Positions 53,558 through 64,000 of a DNA stretch of 64,000 bases are shown one piece after another. The stretch spans positions 372,001-436,000 of the forward strand of contig FMBT01000300.1 in assembly GCA_900095095.1 (NCBI GenBank), written 5' to 3'. Position numbers and translations under genes: made by a program. A model generated the notes under the pieces. The model made no database searches. It was not told the DNA's origin and saw only the letters and a list, made by a program, of their open reading frames with translations. The DNA comes from Fragilariopsis cylindrus CCMP1102. Lineage: Eukaryota > Bacillariophyta > Bacillariophyceae > Bacillariales > Bacillariaceae. The stretch's first letter is position 1. The number at the start of each line of letters is the position of its first letter.

Positions 53558-54226
53558 TAAAGTGGGAGAAACAAAATAAATATATATTGAACACCAATCA
53601 CGACTCTTTACTGTATCGCTCTAACATTTATCCGCTCGAATATTAACCACAAAACTTTATATATTTGTCTTTCAATTCATTCGATCAAGTGTACCCATAA
53701 TGAAAATAAACTATGACCACACAATTTAAATTCATAAAAAATATTTGATATACGACGATCTTCGTGGGTTTTTGAGAAAGAGAAAAGCCAACAATCAGAG
53801 CCAAGTATAGCGTTTGTTTGTCGTTTAAATAATTAAGAAAAGGTGCTTAGTTCAACCGAACTTTACGCCGGATAGTTTTGATTTTGGCACTCGCAACAGA
53901 TATTTTTTATCTATCTTGCTAGATTTTTGAATCTTTTGACGCGAGTGAGAAGCTGGTTTTGTTCATGTTTATTTCATTCACTAGTTGATAGTGACTCGAT
54001 TCTCAATGTTGTCGCCAACATTCAACATTTTCAATTTTCAAATTTCGACAACTTAACGTTACAGTACTATACTTCGCACTATTAATTGAGGAAGATAAAG
54101 AACACAAGAACACACATTTGACATTTTGACCATGATGCTCGAATGCTAATTGATAGTTGACATACAGGTACCATTTCATAGTATATCATCGTCTCTGTTC
54201 TGTTCCATAATATACAGTATATAATT
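53558..54226. other. Intergenic
   Basis: AT-rich, with no recognised feature. Confidence 0.4.
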
Positions 54227-55757
54227 ATGCTGCTGCTGCTGATCATCTTGGCACTACAAGTAGCTGCAACTGGTGCTACTACCGCTCCTCATGGGACATC
54301 GTCGTATTCGTCGTTGTCGTTGCCGTTGCCGAAAGTGGATATCCTTGTATCAACGTCTTATAAGGTAACGCTCTACTCGTGTTTTTTTTTAGATGACATC
54401 GTCGAGGCAGACTTGAGATCGGGAAAAGATGCGTGTTGCAAAGGTGTTGTAGAAGCTTGGCGGAAAGTGGATGATATATACAATAATAGCAATAATAGCA
54501 TCGTTACAAATAATGACGACGATGACGGAAAGAAAGACAGCGCCTCTGATACATTGTTGCATCGACGTTGTCTATTGGAGATAGCTCAAGTTCCATTGGT
54601 CGTTTCGGACTTATTGACTACATTAGAAAATAATGATAACAATGATTCTAACGATGGAAAAGAAAATATAACACCACTAAGTGCAAAATTTTCCTGGATA
54701 GTATCTAACTCAATAATGATACCATCGGAATCAACAACACGACAAGGAACAACATCAAAGACGTCCTTGAAACAATATATATGGACCAATCAATCCCATG
54801 ATCGACAAAAAGACAGCTATAATGAAGTAAAATTACAACTACAACCCATTCAAACAATTTCTCCCTATCATAAAGCAATCGTCCAATCGTCGATGTCGAT
54901 GTCGATGTCGAATAGTACACTACCTATAATCGCCACTGTCGAACAGAATTCATATCTTGACAGGGAAGGTGGAATGCATAGACTCTTTCATCATTCGTTT
55001 CAACCAATAATCCTGGATGGAGGAATCGATGAAACAAAAAGATCATTTTATCTATTTGTCATTGTCCCTCAAGGTATGTTTATTGATTTAGATGATCCAT
55101 TCGAAGCAGCTTTTTCCGGAGCAATAGAATCAAATCCGATACCACCACCAGACACAGATAGTATTAATATTGATATTTCCGCTACAACAGCAACAACTTC
55201 CGCTGCATCAACATATACTGTTAAAAATTTGAATAGACCAAACGATGAAAAATCTTCGGTACTATCCTTTAGAGCTCAGCTACACTCTGCGACCCTTTGC
55301 GATATCGAACAACCCGCCTTTGTTAGTGGACAACATGTTCTTGTATGGGAAATAGATAATATCGTAACAAAACAACAACAACAAAATTGGAGACTTATCA
55401 TCAATACCACCACCACCGGTAATTGAATTTGCGACTAAGTTACATTTGAGATATCCGCATCCGTCATCGACGTTGGAAGAATGGATCGACTTGTCAAGTC
55501 CACTTCTCTTCTCAGTTCTACCATCATCGGGAAATCAGCTTATAAATGAGGAGGAGAGTGAAGTTACGTCAAAACTTTTGCTTGAAAAACAAAAACATCA
55601 TGATTGGAACCTAGTTTTCGTAGAGCATGTTTGGGTTGCAGCGGGAAAGGACGAGGATCATGATTGGATTATGACTATGACGATTTCTTTTTGTTTGATT
55701 GGTGTGCTAATAATGCTCCGGGATATATCTATGGTCTCTTTATGGGATGATGTGTAA
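54227..55757 (+). CDS. PIGX: PIG-X/Pbn1-like ER protein, frame interrupted once
   Basis: PIG-X stabilises PIG-M, the first mannosyltransferase of GPI-anchor synthesis, in the ER lumen. The N-terminal 399-codon frame has a signal peptide (LLLLIILALQVAA). After Asn/Asp-rich inserts it carries the family pattern EGGMHRLFHHSFQP, then YLFVIVPQGMFIDLDDPFEA (compare RLPSGVYVDPYEL), then LCDIEQPAFVS. The expected next segment appears in another frame: SSIPPPPVIEFATKLHLRYP, ending with a membrane helix (WIMTMTISFCLIGVLIML). Together these make the full PIG-X layout, but one base is missing or extra near 55380-55400 in a CAA/A-rich stretch, or a short unrecognised intron is present. The early segment VTLYSCFFLDD may also be intronic. 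Confidence 0.45.
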
Positions 55758-56322
55758 ATACGTCAATACCTAATAGAAAAACAGAAGACCTGCAGTAATA
55801 GTAGTAGTCATAACAGTCATAGTAGAAAGAATTATACATGATCATGAGAATAGAAGCATCTACAGAACTATTGCTTGCTTCATCTCAAATATGATGTATG
55901 AAATGATAAAGGGGTTTTCGTTTCTTTCATAATTTTTCTGCACAAGGTCTCTAATTGAGCAGTGCATTACACTATTCTCCATCTACTCATCAGAATTGAA
56001 GATCTTTGATGCCATTATAAAGATTATTTAGCCAACAATATAATCCAATTTTCTTTTTGATGGATATAAAATGCATATATACTGTACGGTAGTATTCATA
56101 CATAGTATTCAATTTAAAGCTAATACAGTACGTAGGTCCAGTATTAGTTTTAAATTTGGCGCGCCGACTTTTCTGTAATATGGAAAAAAATGCAAACCTT
56201 GTTCTACAGTACGCACTGTAGTACTGTATTTTATTGAATCGTTATCATGATCCTATTCAATTCAACAGACACCAAGACGACGAAAATCATAAAGTAATAA
56301 TTCTAAAAAGTCAATCATAATC
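55758..56322. promoter_or_regulatory. Intergenic region upstream of MSH2 with an exact E2F-type site
   Basis: TTTGGCGC (56155-56162) matches the TTTSSCGC consensus exactly and sits 160 bp upstream of the first MSH2 ATG. Several TACTGTA/TACAGTA motifs occur nearby (56080-56225). No sequence for the missing MSH2 N-terminal domain was found here. Confidence 0.45.
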
Positions 56323-59090
56323 ATGATGTCGTCGTCATCCATTTTTGACACGAGTGGCAGAACGGCTTCGATCGCCATTTTGATCGGTTCGGGCGGTGGT
56401 GGCGTCAAGGGCGGTCTAGGTCCAACAACTGTTCCGTTGGTTGTCTGGACCTTACGAGAACGTCGTAAGACGGCGGAAATGTCGCCTTGGAAATATGATT
56501 TAGTGTACTACGAATTCTTGGATGATATTGCCCGATGGACACACCTCGATCAATTGCTGATGCAGCTATGCGACGATACCTCGAATGAGGAGAATGATCT
56601 TCTACCTTCAATTCATTTGGGATCGACTGATAATCTTGAACGAATCGTAAAAAAGAACAGCAACAACAAAAACAACAAGTTCTCCCAGTCGTCGCAACAC
56701 GGTTCTTCTTCTTCTCCCCCAGCTACCGCAAGCAGTAAACAGAACAGAACGGTAGCAGTGTATTGGCTCGAACACAAAAATTGGTTCGATCCCTAGAAAC
56801 ATTTTTGGACGAACGCTTGTTTCGTTCATCCAATAACAACGATAATGCACATTTACACCACTCCGTTCCCGTCGATCCGTCCAAGGTGGAAGCTTCTCTA
56901 TCATACCTTTTGGTACCTGAAGAAGGAGCACGATTGACAGTTCGAGGTGATGTTCGGCTTTCCCAGCCATTGATTCGCAGGGCTTGGCGTTATGGTTGCA
57001 ATCACAAGGACTGTACGGTACACATGGTTCTTCGACATCATCATCTGGTGGCGCCATTTTGGAGGGATCTCTTCAAGTCCTACCGGGACAGCTATCTAGT
57101 CACTTAGTAATGGACTCGACGGCTGCTTCAGCAATTCATCTATTGCCACCCAAAAATGATGGGGAGGCGGTGATTGTTGGGGGGAACCGACACAATAATT
57201 CATTGTTGGGGCTCTTGAGTGGACCGTGTTTAACGTCAATGGGTAAGCGACAACTACAAGTATGGTTGCGACAACCATTGGTGAATCTCGAACAGATTCA
57301 AAAGAGACAAGATGCTGTAACACAATTGTTGGGCATGGCTAAAGATTCGATCCGTGATGGACTCAGACCGTTTGGAGGGAGTAGTAAAGGATCAGGTTTG
57401 GGTAACAATCTTGCACGTTCTCTAGCCAAGTACCGGGTTGCGGAGGAAAATGATGATGGAAACAACGATGATGAGTCGATAGGAAGAATCGTTGACACAA
57501 AAAACCACTTGAAGCTTTATATCATCTGTACGTCCTTGCCTCGAATCATTTGCCACATTTATTGGATTGTATGGAATGCCTCTCCGACGAGGACGAGGAT
57601 GACGGTAACAATGATAGCAACGAATCGTCGTCTCCCATCTTAAAAGACTTGTATCAACAAGTTACACAACTGGTGGCTGAATTGCAACGATCAGTTGGAT
57701 TGGCCGAAGCTGTCTTGAACTTGGAGAAAGCACCCGAAGAGTTTCTGGTTAAACCGGAGTACGACGAAGTGCTAGAAGAATTGTCTCGAGAACTTGAAAC
57801 TGTCCATTCGTCTGTTAAAGATGAACACGAAGCTATTCAAGATGCGTGGAATGATGTCCAAACGAGAGGAGGAAAATCGACACAAGTTCGTTTAGAACGG
57901 GTAGAAGACAATACGGCTTGGCAATTCCGTTTGCCAGACGCTAATGACAGCAAGATGGTTCAAAATGTTGGTCAAAAGATCAAGACCCATCGTATTCTTA
58001 AAAACGGAGTATACTTTTCTAGTTTAGAATTACGTCAATTGTCAGCGAAGTATCAGGACCTGCAATCAGAGTATAATCAACTGTCTCGTAAGATTGTTCG
58101 TGATGCAATGAGTATCGCCTCCACCTACTCGACTGTTGTCGAAGAGCTGCTGACGCAATTGGTGTTTTAGACGTCTTTTGCTCATTGGCACATACGGCAG
58201 CCATGAGTCCACACGGATATTGCAAACCAAACATGACCGACAGCGACGAAGATAATGCTGGAATTAAATTAGAAGGTGCACGTCATCCATGTGTGGAACT
58301 CCAAGAAAACATCGATTACATCCCAAACGACATCAACCTGACCTTTCCGAAAGCACAATTGCTAGTGAGCGGTCCAAATATGGGTGGGAAAAGTGTTTAC
58401 ATACGATCGCTTGGGGCTATTGTTTGTATGGCACAAATTGGAAGTTATGTCCCGTGCACTTCCGCAACTATCAATATTTGTCACTCCATTTTGGCCCGGG
58501 TTGGTGCGGGGGATTTGCAAGAACGAGGTATTAGTACCTTCATGGCAGAAATGCTCGAGTCCTCGGCAATTTTACGCGCAGCTACAAAACGAAGTTTGAT
58601 CATCATTGACGAGTTAGGTCGTGGTACATCTACATTTGACGGTTATGGCCTTGCCAGAGCTATTTTGGAATATTTAATGGATCGTGTCGGCTGCATCGTA
58701 GTCTTCGCAACTCACTTCCACGAGCTCACTCATCTCCCACGGGTGAAGAATTGTCACGTGACTGCTCAAAAAGGGAGTCAGGGTTTGACATTTTTGTATG
58801 CCGTTAAAAGTGGTGCTTGTTCTGAGTCGTTCGGGATACAAGTAGCCGAAATGGCCCACGTCCCCCGCGCTGTCATTGAAGATGCGAAGAAACGAGCCAG
58901 GGAGCTTGAAAGCTTTTCCAAGGAGGGAACAGAAGGTGATAATGATCAGTCAAAAAGATCTAAAATATCGAATGATCAAAAGATACTACAACGATTTGCT
59001 GGACTAGACCTCCCTTCTATTATGAAGGAAATTTCATCATTGAGTCCGGAAGCTAAACAAGCGCGTTTGGCATCACTTGTGTCACCATAA
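56323..59090 (+). pseudogene. MSH2: MutS homologue MSH2, reading frame broken into five segments
   Basis: MSH2 is the common subunit of MutS-alpha/beta in mismatch repair. Conserved pieces run through the locus: a connector-like start (YEFLDDIARWTHLDQLLMQL), the lever core (HLVMDSTAASAIHLLPP, SMGKRQLQVWLRQPL), FLVKPEYDEVLEEL, the clamp, and an intact ATPase with Walker A GPNMGGKS, ISTFMAEMLESS, DELGRGTSTFDGYGL and ATHFHELTHL. The frame changes near 56740-56790, 56975-56985, 57500 (in an A6 run) and 58145-58160. No plausible GT-AG intron explains any of them. The ~130-residue N-terminal mismatch-binding domain is not present. Either the gene is dying or the sequence carries indel errors; the strong residue conservation favours recent damage or error. 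Confidence 0.75.
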
Positions 59091-59521
59091 GCATTTTAAA
59101 TAAATGGAATAATCTTCAGAACAAACGAAACCTGAGAGTGTGTCTGAACCCTCTAATTTAACTTTACTTATGATCATCATCATTTTAATTTACATCCTAC
59201 ATTAAACATTTAGATTTATCTAAGCAATTCATATAAGTTAGATCAGTGCGTCAATATAAAATCATACCATTCTATACTTATCTACTATATTTAAATATGC
59301 CTATGGTTTTCAAGTTGTAATAGGGACATCATAATACTTCGAAGTACATAAAATATAATATTCAACAAATATAATGTATCGACATTAAGTCCAGTCCCGT
59401 TGAAGTATCTCAAAAATTCAGAAAACATAAAATATATTTAAATATTTACAATATGTACACAATGAACGACACCATCCCATGAAACATTACAACAATATAG
59501 AACCATTAAAAACATTCGACA
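59091..59521. other. Intergenic
   Basis: AT-rich, with no recognised feature. Confidence 0.4.
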
Positions 59522-60604
59522 ATGGCTATTTCGACCACATCTAATGCTACTAGAACTACAACATTGTCAAATGGTGTCGAGATGCCAATTCTGGCCTTGG
59601 GATCAGCCCCGTTGGCAACACGGGATGACGATACTTCACATTTCAATCCTCTCGATTCCTTTAACGGATTTTTGCCCGAGCAATCCTATCAAAGCTTGAA
59701 TTCTGCATTGGAGATGAACAATGCAGACGAAACACCGATACATATAGATACAGCCCTATATTATAGAACACATCCGCATATCCGACTGGTGCTGGGTAAC
59801 GCATTAGCTACAGGACGAAAGAAACGATCCGATGTGTTTCTAACCACAAAAATATTTCATCCAAACTTTGGTGATTCTTTTGGAACAGAAGATCTGGGCC
59901 ATTGTATGCCATCATTCCATAACGAGATGACGTACGATGACGTATATCGGTTCGTTTATCGTCAGTTTCAACAATCTTTACATGAGGTTGGAGTGGGATA
60001 TTTTGACTTAACACTACTACATTGGCCAGGACATCCAGACACTGATGAGGCTCGGAATTCAGAACAACGTCTTGCTGCATGGAATGTTCTCGAGGATTGT
60101 TACTCGAAGGGATGGACGCGAGCGATCGGGGTGTCTAATTTCAGTGAGCATCATCTGGAACAACTTCAAATTATGAACGAAGCTAAAAAGAAGGAGAATA
60201 ATAACAGCTCTGTCGTGATCCGTCCTCATGTAAATCAAATAGAGGCTAGCGTCTTTTTGCAACATCGTGACATTCTAGACTATTGTCGTCAGAGCAATAT
60301 CGTAGTAGCGGCATATTCGCCACTTGGACGAGGCGTACTTCGTGTAACGAGCAATGAGACAGTTCGAAGAATCGCAACCAAATATGATATAGATGCAGGA
60401 AAGGTCGCAATAAAATATCTTTATCAAAAAGGATACGGATGTGTGGTCTTTTGGACAACAAAGCCCGAACGGGTTCGAAGCAATCATGAAATACTCGTAG
60501 AAAATTGTGTACTAGACGACGAGGATATGACTGCATTGGATGGATTAAATCGTTCTGATGGAACAGGAACGTGGGGTTTGCTTTCCCCATATGTTATAAA
60601 ATAG
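59522..60604 (+). CDS. Aldo/keto reductase
   Basis: The protein is 360 aa in a single exon. It is an NAD(P)H-dependent carbonyl reductase of the AKR superfamily. The catalytic tetrad is complete: Asp and Tyr in HIDTALYYRTH, Lys in VFLTTKIFHP, and His in LTLLHWPGHPD. The barrel continues with AIGVSNFSEHHLEQL, PHVNQIEASVFLQ and VVAAYSPLGRG. The cofactor end has WTTKPERVRSNHEIL in place of the usual IPG(A/S)-K-x-x-x-R-x-x-EN, so the phosphate-binding Lys and Arg are kept, but the Ile-Pro is replaced. The substrate is unknown. No targeting peptide is evident. Confidence 0.85.
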   Translation: MAISTTSNATRTTTLSNGVEMPILALGSAPLATRDDDTSHFNPLDSFNGFLPEQSYQSLNSALEMNNADETPIHIDTALYYRTHPHIRLVLGNALATGRKKRSDVFLTTKIFHPNFGDSFGTEDLGHCMPSFHNEMTYDDVYRFVYRQFQQSLHEVGVGYFDLTLLHWPGHPDTDEARNSEQRLAAWNVLEDCYSKGWTRAIGVSNFSEHHLEQLQIMNEAKKKENNNSSVVIRPHVNQIEASVFLQHRDILDYCRQSNIVVAAYSPLGRGVLRVTSNETVRRIATKYDIDAGKVAIKYLYQKGYGCVVFWTTKPERVRSNHEILVENCVLDDEDMTALDGLNRSDGTGTWGLLSPYVIK

Positions 60605-61279
60605 CTATAGAAATTAAAATTTTAAACCAATATACCTCGTGGGTACTACTCAACAACAATACAAGGCAACTATGTTATATTTTATCGTGTAACTTACCTA
60701 CCAATCATACTAGCACTCCGTAGCTCCCAATAAGGTTTGCATATCACTGCATACTTCGAAGTAGCCAGAATCATGAAAAGATGGTATGTATTGTTAGTTA
60801 TTGCCTGAAAACTGCGCCATTTGATACAGAATAAGTTTAGTTCATGTATTATAGTATTAGGTTAGATTGATGGATCAAATGGATGGATGATAAGTTTATT
60901 CTCTCCTATTACAACAGCGTACAGTATACATTAAGTGCCACACCTATCTGCTGGGCAAGTCCTGATATTTCTTCCATAGTCTCACAAAATACTTTACATA
61001 TAAAATTAATGAGATAAACATAGATCTGTGATGAATAATGACATCGACACAACTACTTCTAAAATAGCACACAGATACAAACCACATTCAGATATAACAT
61101 TTACTACTGTATGTAAGAAGAAAACGAATAATTTAAAATTATAATAAATGTAATTTGTGTTGGATCGAGGGGGTCAGAGGAAATTTAGATTTTCCTCAAT
61201 TTTTTAGGCTCCTGATTTTTTGTGCTGTTTTTATTGTGCGAAGTAACTTTAACGTTACAGCGTGAAGAGTGAGGAGCAC

Positions 61280-61313
<34 letters not shown>

Positions 61314-61361
61314 ATCATCATCTCGAACTCAATTGTTGTAGCTTCGAAGAGAGATACAGTA
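60605..61361. other. Intergenic with (CAA)n tract
   Basis: An (ACA)n tract at 61279-61311 lies just upstream of the EMC10 ATG, probably in its 5' UTR. No other feature was recognised. Confidence 0.45.
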
Positions 61362-62300
61362 ATGATGGTGCCTTCTTTGCTACAGTCTTTGTCTGTAACT
61401 ACCCTCGCGTTGGTGCTGTTGGTTGCGGTTGCCGTTCCAGGTGCTGCTGCCGAGGATGCTGCGGGCCTATCATGGTCGATTTTCCATTCTTGGAAACCAG
61501 ATCAGAGTTATGTCCGACGAGGAACTCTTTCCTGGAATCCAGAAAATGATGACCCTGATAAAAAGTCTTCGTCGACAGTATTTGAAATTATCAATGACGA
61601 TGCAAGCACCAACTTGACGGCCAAAGACATTAAAGATATGCTAGACTACGGATGGTATCACGTTAAAATTCAAGGCGATACCAACGATAATTTTGTTTTT
61701 CAGACAGTTCCCGCCTGCAATTTACAAAGAGCCAATTTCAAGGATCAATTTGATATTACACTCCCCCGAAGCAGCCTTGGGGACCAACAGGATCCTATCA
61801 CAAGTTTTGCGTATACGCCTTTGGTAAGCCCATTAGCACCAAAATCTTGCGACAACAAGTACGAAACTAATGACGACGATAATAATAAGATCAAAACATT
61901 TTCCAGCAGGGTTAACGTTCAATTAGACACAGCCGCCATGGCCCTTAAAAATGTTCTATCACAATCCAAACCGCCACCGGGTTTGGCTTTTATGAAGCAA
62001 CCGCAGCAGCCAGGAGAACAAGGTAGCAGCAGCAACGGTGGCGGCGGCGGAGACGAGGAACAAGATCCTAACGCACCTCCGAACGCAGTTCCTAGCCCAT
62101 TCGCATTTTTACAAAAATATTGGTACATTATTTTACCCATGATCATTTTACAGTTCATCACAGGACCGGCGGAGGAGCCAAAGTCGCAGGGACCAGACGG
62201 TAATGAAGGTGGTGAACAATCGACCAATAATGCTATCTCTACAGGTGATGGTGATAAAAAGACTGCGCGTCGAGGAAAGCGTAGCAGTAACAAGAAATAG
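61362..62300 (+). CDS. EMC10: ER membrane protein complex subunit 10 (EMC10)-like
   Basis: EMC10 is a lumenal/single-pass subunit of the EMC insertase. The frame gives 312 aa from ATG 61362 (the open frame extends upstream without an ATG through a CAA repeat). A signal peptide (SVTTLALVLLVAVAVPGAAA) is followed by a beta-rich lumenal domain (YVRRGTLSWNPE, YGWYHVKIQGD, ACNLQRANFKDQFDITL and the conserved single Cys-containing APKSC). A Pro/Gly-rich linker precedes one membrane helix (FLQKYWYIILPMIILQFITG). The KYW-x-I-x-P helix start is characteristic of EMC10. The tail is basic and cytosolic. Confidence 0.75.
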   Translation: MMVPSLLQSLSVTTLALVLLVAVAVPGAAAEDAAGLSWSIFHSWKPDQSYVRRGTLSWNPENDDPDKKSSSTVFEIINDDASTNLTAKDIKDMLDYGWYHVKIQGDTNDNFVFQTVPACNLQRANFKDQFDITLPRSSLGDQQDPITSFAYTPLVSPLAPKSCDNKYETNDDDNNKIKTFSSRVNVQLDTAAMALKNVLSQSKPPPGLAFMKQPQQPGEQGSSSNGGGGGDEEQDPNAPPNAVPSPFAFLQKYWYIILPMIILQFITGPAEEPKSQGPDGNEGGEQSTNNAISTGDGDKKTARRGKRSSNKK

Positions 62301-63326
62301 TTAAAATTTATACTACAGTACAAATTGTATCTAGTTGCGACATAAAGAAAACAGGTAGATAAGACTGTGGAAAGAATTTCAGCAGCAGAAAAGCAGAAAA
62401 AATTACAACAAAGTTTGACGGATATCTAGGTCGAAATATTCTTAATTTCGTTGATCTCCTTTAATAACTACGATGATTGATTATCCGCCCACATATCAAA
62501 TGATTCCTTCATCTTGTTAATATTGTACAATTGTAGATATATCATTTAAATCACTATTATATTTGTATTACTGTTTCAAATCTATGAAGACAATAGCATT
62601 TAATTTTGATTAGTACATTATTATTTGTGGTTAGTAACATCAACTTTGGCTTCTACAGGACGATTTTGAGCACCAAAAGGTATCATATATAATACGGTAC
62701 TACCTGTATTATGGTTAAGATGATACCTATAGTAGGTTTAGAGCACATTGTTCGATTGTCGATAGATACATCACACTTTTGTTGCCTCATAAATAAACTG
62801 AAATCTGCATAGAATGTACTGATTTAGTTCCATTAATTTTTACAACGATACAAGATATATAGAAAAAGATGCTCACCCAGTTTCAAGTCACAGAAGACAA
62901 CATATTGAATGCATTGCAGTGCTTATACTCAATACTAATACTACCATAAAGCAGAGCACCATTAATACTGTCATCGTTATACATATTTCTAAAATAATAT
63001 TGTAGTAATGGTAAATATATTATCATTGATATAATATTTAATAGTATGAATAATCGATAAAGATTACAATAATATCCAAGTCCGCATTCTTCCTTTATCT
63101 TTATCTTCTTAATAACAAAATACTCTCGTCAAATAATTCATTGTCCATCATTATCATAATAACACTTTGAAGTACACCACATAAAACACATCAAAACATC
63201 CTAACGTTATTACCGTAACGTTACACGATACCAAGTTCAAAGTTACAAGGAAAGATTATCCCTTTCTGTGATAAGCTTTAATAGGCGAAAGAATAACTCG
63301 TCATTTGAACTGCTGACCATTTAACC
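62301..63326. other. Intergenic, AT-rich
   Basis: About 1 kb with very high AT content in parts. No gene, RNA or repeat was recognised. Confidence 0.4.
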
Positions 63327-64000
63327 ATGGCGAACGTTACAGATCCTGTTATTCGTTCTTTGCAGGGTTCTGACCCACAGAACCTCATGGAATACATTAC
63401 TCGACAGAAAATTTACGATAGTCGTTTTTGGAAAGAAGAATGTTTTGGATTGACTGCAACAGACGTAATAGAGAGAGCAGCGAAATCTCTATCGTGTGTC
63501 GGTGGAACATTTGGAGGGTAGGAAGACCGACGAAATTTCTATCTCTGACGCTCAAACTTTTACAGCTTCAACCGAGTATTGATATCGTTCAAGCCTTTAT
63601 AGAACAGAACGATTTTAAATATCTCAAAGCACTTGGGTGCTTTTATCTGAGATTGACAGGACGGCCGCAAGAAATATACGAAATGTTAGAACCATTTTAT
63701 GCAGATTATTCAAAACTTAAATATCGTGACGTTAACGAATGGAAATTGATACATATGGATGAGTTCATCGATGAACTATTGACGAAACAATTTTGTTGCG
63801 GAATTGCTATGCCAAGATTACCTGCACGAGTAACACTGCAGGATGCTGGTTATCTCGAAGAGGGGCAACGGTCGACGGCCTTGAACGACAAATTTACTGA
63901 GGCAGGAGGTATAAAAGAATATCTTAAAGTCAAGGTAGACCGAGAAATACAAGAACAAATTATTGGGGGAACAACGATCGGAAATACATCAACTGTAGTC
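63327..64000 (+). CDS. PRP38: Pre-mRNA-splicing factor 38 (PRP38)-like, runs off the window, one frameshift
   Basis: PRP38 is a tri-snRNP-associated spliceosome B-complex factor. From ATG 63327: SLQGSDPQNLMEYITRQKIY, DSRFWKEECFGLTA, SLSCVGGTFGG. The frame then hits a stop, but the next frame continues the family without a gap: VGRPTKFLSLTLKLLQLQPS, DIVQAFIEQNDFKYLKALGC, FYLRLTGRPQEIYEMLEPFY, WKLIHMDEFIDELL. The slip lies in GGAGGGTAGG near 63520, where one G appears to be missing. A 48-nt intron with GT-AG ends can be drawn there, but it would delete clearly conserved residues and not restore phase. Since PRP38 is essential, a sequence error is likely. Confidence 0.8.

Noticed and set aside
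56323-59090. Explaining the MSH2 frame changes by short introns
   Set aside because: Candidate GT-AG pairs at the junctions either break conserved residues or do not restore phase.
63521-63570. 48-nt GT-AG intron in PRP38
   Set aside because: The sequence it would remove encodes conserved PRP38 residues and the join is out of phase.

Overview
The window looks like nuclear DNA of a pennate diatom or a close stramenopile relative. The evidence is: AT-rich intergenic DNA; compact genes with few short GT-AG introns; Asn/Asp/Ser/Thr homopolymer tracts in proteins; a haem-pathway enzyme carrying a signal peptide plus an ASAF-like plastid import motif; a Copia element of the kind common in diatoms; and several proteins resembling families I know only from diatoms. 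I found no rRNA, tRNA or CRISPR array.

Layout. 1-25.4 kb is an accessory, repeat-rich region. It holds four copies of a Tc1/mariner-type MITE, decaying genes (a repeat/ankyrin-type protein, a GH28 polygalacturonase, an FG-repeat/zinc-finger protein, a CENP-C-like cupin fragment), two long unrecognised single-exon genes (417 and 651 aa), a pair of structured 166-bp tandem repeats, a whole-looking young Copia retrotransposon (16776-23307) with 304-bp LTRs and a CTAGT target duplication, and a foldback element with arms longer than 60 bp.

25.5-64 kb is gene-dense housekeeping DNA: a SAM methyltransferase, methionyl-tRNA synthetase, an RWDD1-like protein, a Rab18-like GTPase, a mucin-like membrane protein, a small two-exon gene, hydroxymethylbilane synthase, an RlmH-type methyltransferase, an F-box/SPRY protein, a secreted Cys-rich protein, a UBE2J2/Ubc6-like E2, divergent histones H4 and H3, an ankyrin protein, histone acetyltransferase HAT1, dihydroorotase, a PIG-X-like protein, MSH2, an aldo/keto reductase, EMC10 and the start of PRP38. 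Several neighbours are divergent pairs sharing short intergenic regions (metG/RWDD1, HMBS/rlmH, H4/H3, HAT1/dihydroorotase).

Main observations. (1) Histones H3 and H4 share an identical 47-bp 3' element about 80 nt after the stop, containing a 6-bp stem with a TTTA loop that resembles the metazoan histone mRNA stem-loop. (2) MSH2 is broken into five frame segments, and one-base shifts occur in at least four other genes, some in mononucleotide runs. Assembly error is the simplest explanation, but true MSH2 loss would be expected to cause the same kind of lesion. (3) An identical GC-rich palindrome lies upstream of the histone pair and of the 417-aa gene. (4) The 651-aa protein pairs a possible papain-fold protease region with a terminal zinc ribbon. 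Exon boundaries were read by eye and checked only for frame consistency.
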